From NCBI GenBank assembly GCA_963575745.1, contig CAUYUJ010019602.1, positions 46,001 through 110,000 on the forward strand: a stretch of DNA of 64,000 bases, given 5' to 3'. A program made the position numbers and the translations under genes. Of this stretch, positions 63,945 through 64,000 are shown one piece after another. A model generated the notes under the pieces. It was not told the DNA's origin and made no database searches. It saw nothing but the letters and a program-made list of their open reading frames with translations. The stretch comes from Prorocentrum cordatum. Taxonomy: Eukaryota; Sar; Dinophyceae; Prorocentrales; Prorocentraceae. Within the stretch, counting starts at the first letter, position 1. Every line of letters begins with the position of its first letter.

Positions 63945-64000
63945 TGAGAAAATCAGCATCGTCTCTGACGAAATTAGCAGAGTCCGAATGGTTTTTTTGT
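63945..64000. other. Short flank of unknown nature
   Basis: 56 bp that do not match any element in the window. Possibly the sequence into which L element 23 was inserted. Confidence 0.3.

Overview
The window contains no recognisable host gene. It is 64 kb of nested transposable elements from a eukaryotic nuclear genome. A dinoflagellate is the most likely source (moderate confidence). The reasons are the huge density of same-orientation repeats, roughly even base composition, and LINE reverse transcriptases whose catalytic box reads WADN instead of YADD, a variant I associate with dinoflagellate LINEs. No dinoflagellate spliced leader, rRNA, tRNA or intron-containing gene was seen, so the assignment rests on the elements alone.

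Two layers of elements explain almost everything. Layer 1 is a set of short non-coding elements that share one architecture. The 5' end is (A/C)CTCGTAGAGCT. Near the 3' end is its inverted copy AGCTCTACGAG, followed at once by a terminal stem-loop (CCGGCGGTAA, loop, TTACCGCCGG) and a final CCAG next to a T. I name them here: L (about 0.8-1.3 kb, core of several degenerate ~176 bp monomers), C1, C2 and C3 (about 0.3-0.4 kb, three different non-repetitive 3' cores), and mini (about 46 bp, only the two inverted arms). Where a host copy can be read on both sides, these elements sit next to a T with no target duplication. Sub-terminal inverted repeats, a repeat core, a 3' terminal hairpin and no TSD recall the Helentron-associated (HINE/DINE-1-like) rolling-circle elements, but no Rep/helicase gene is present. 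A separate ~300 bp family, D, carries a strong GC-rich palindrome.

Layer 2 is six LINE retrotransposons: LINE-A 414-6237, LINE-2 16882-19391, LINE-3 36682-42711, LINE-5 51571-55638, LINE-6 55647-56885 and LINE-B 58184-63910. A LINE-like ORF-bearing element, LINE-4, lies at 47138-48603. Nearly all are inserted inside the loop of the terminal hairpin of a layer-1 element, with 8-12 bp TSDs such as AACAAAGGTTGA, AACTTGGTTGA and AACCAAGGTTG. The LINEs therefore appear to be target-specific for the hairpin of the short elements.

LINE-A looks intact. It has an ORF1 with a coiled coil, one in-frame TAG, and then an ORF2 (EEP endonuclease, RT, conserved post-RT module, RNase H-like domain) in the same frame with no ATG at its start. 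LINE-B is a close sibling with frameshifts, a nonsense codon and a lost RT catalytic Asp. LINE-3 has the same ORF1-stop-ORF2 arrangement with TGA followed by CGG.

The most striking feature is the C-terminal RNase H-like domain of every LINE. Its motifs run in circularly permuted order: the GDS and NxRADEL motifs of the second half come first, then the FDGG...GWWL and CEL motifs of the first half.

Layout: 1-6.3 kb LINE-A in a D-interrupted L tail; 6.3-8.6 kb D copies, inverted C elements and a pyrimidine-rich stretch; 8.6-16.9 kb L arrays with D and C insertions; 16.9-19.4 kb LINE-2; 19.4-36.4 kb L and C elements with a GGCTCG/TG minisatellite at 21.75-22.6 kb; 36.7-42.7 kb LINE-3; 42.7-47.1 kb L elements; 47.1-48.6 kb LINE-4; 48.6-51.6 kb C and L elements; 51.6-56.9 kb LINE-5 plus LINE-6; 56.9-58.2 kb a diverged L; 58.2-63.9 kb LINE-B. 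Element boundaries were read by eye and are accurate to a few bases at the junctions discussed and to tens of bases elsewhere.
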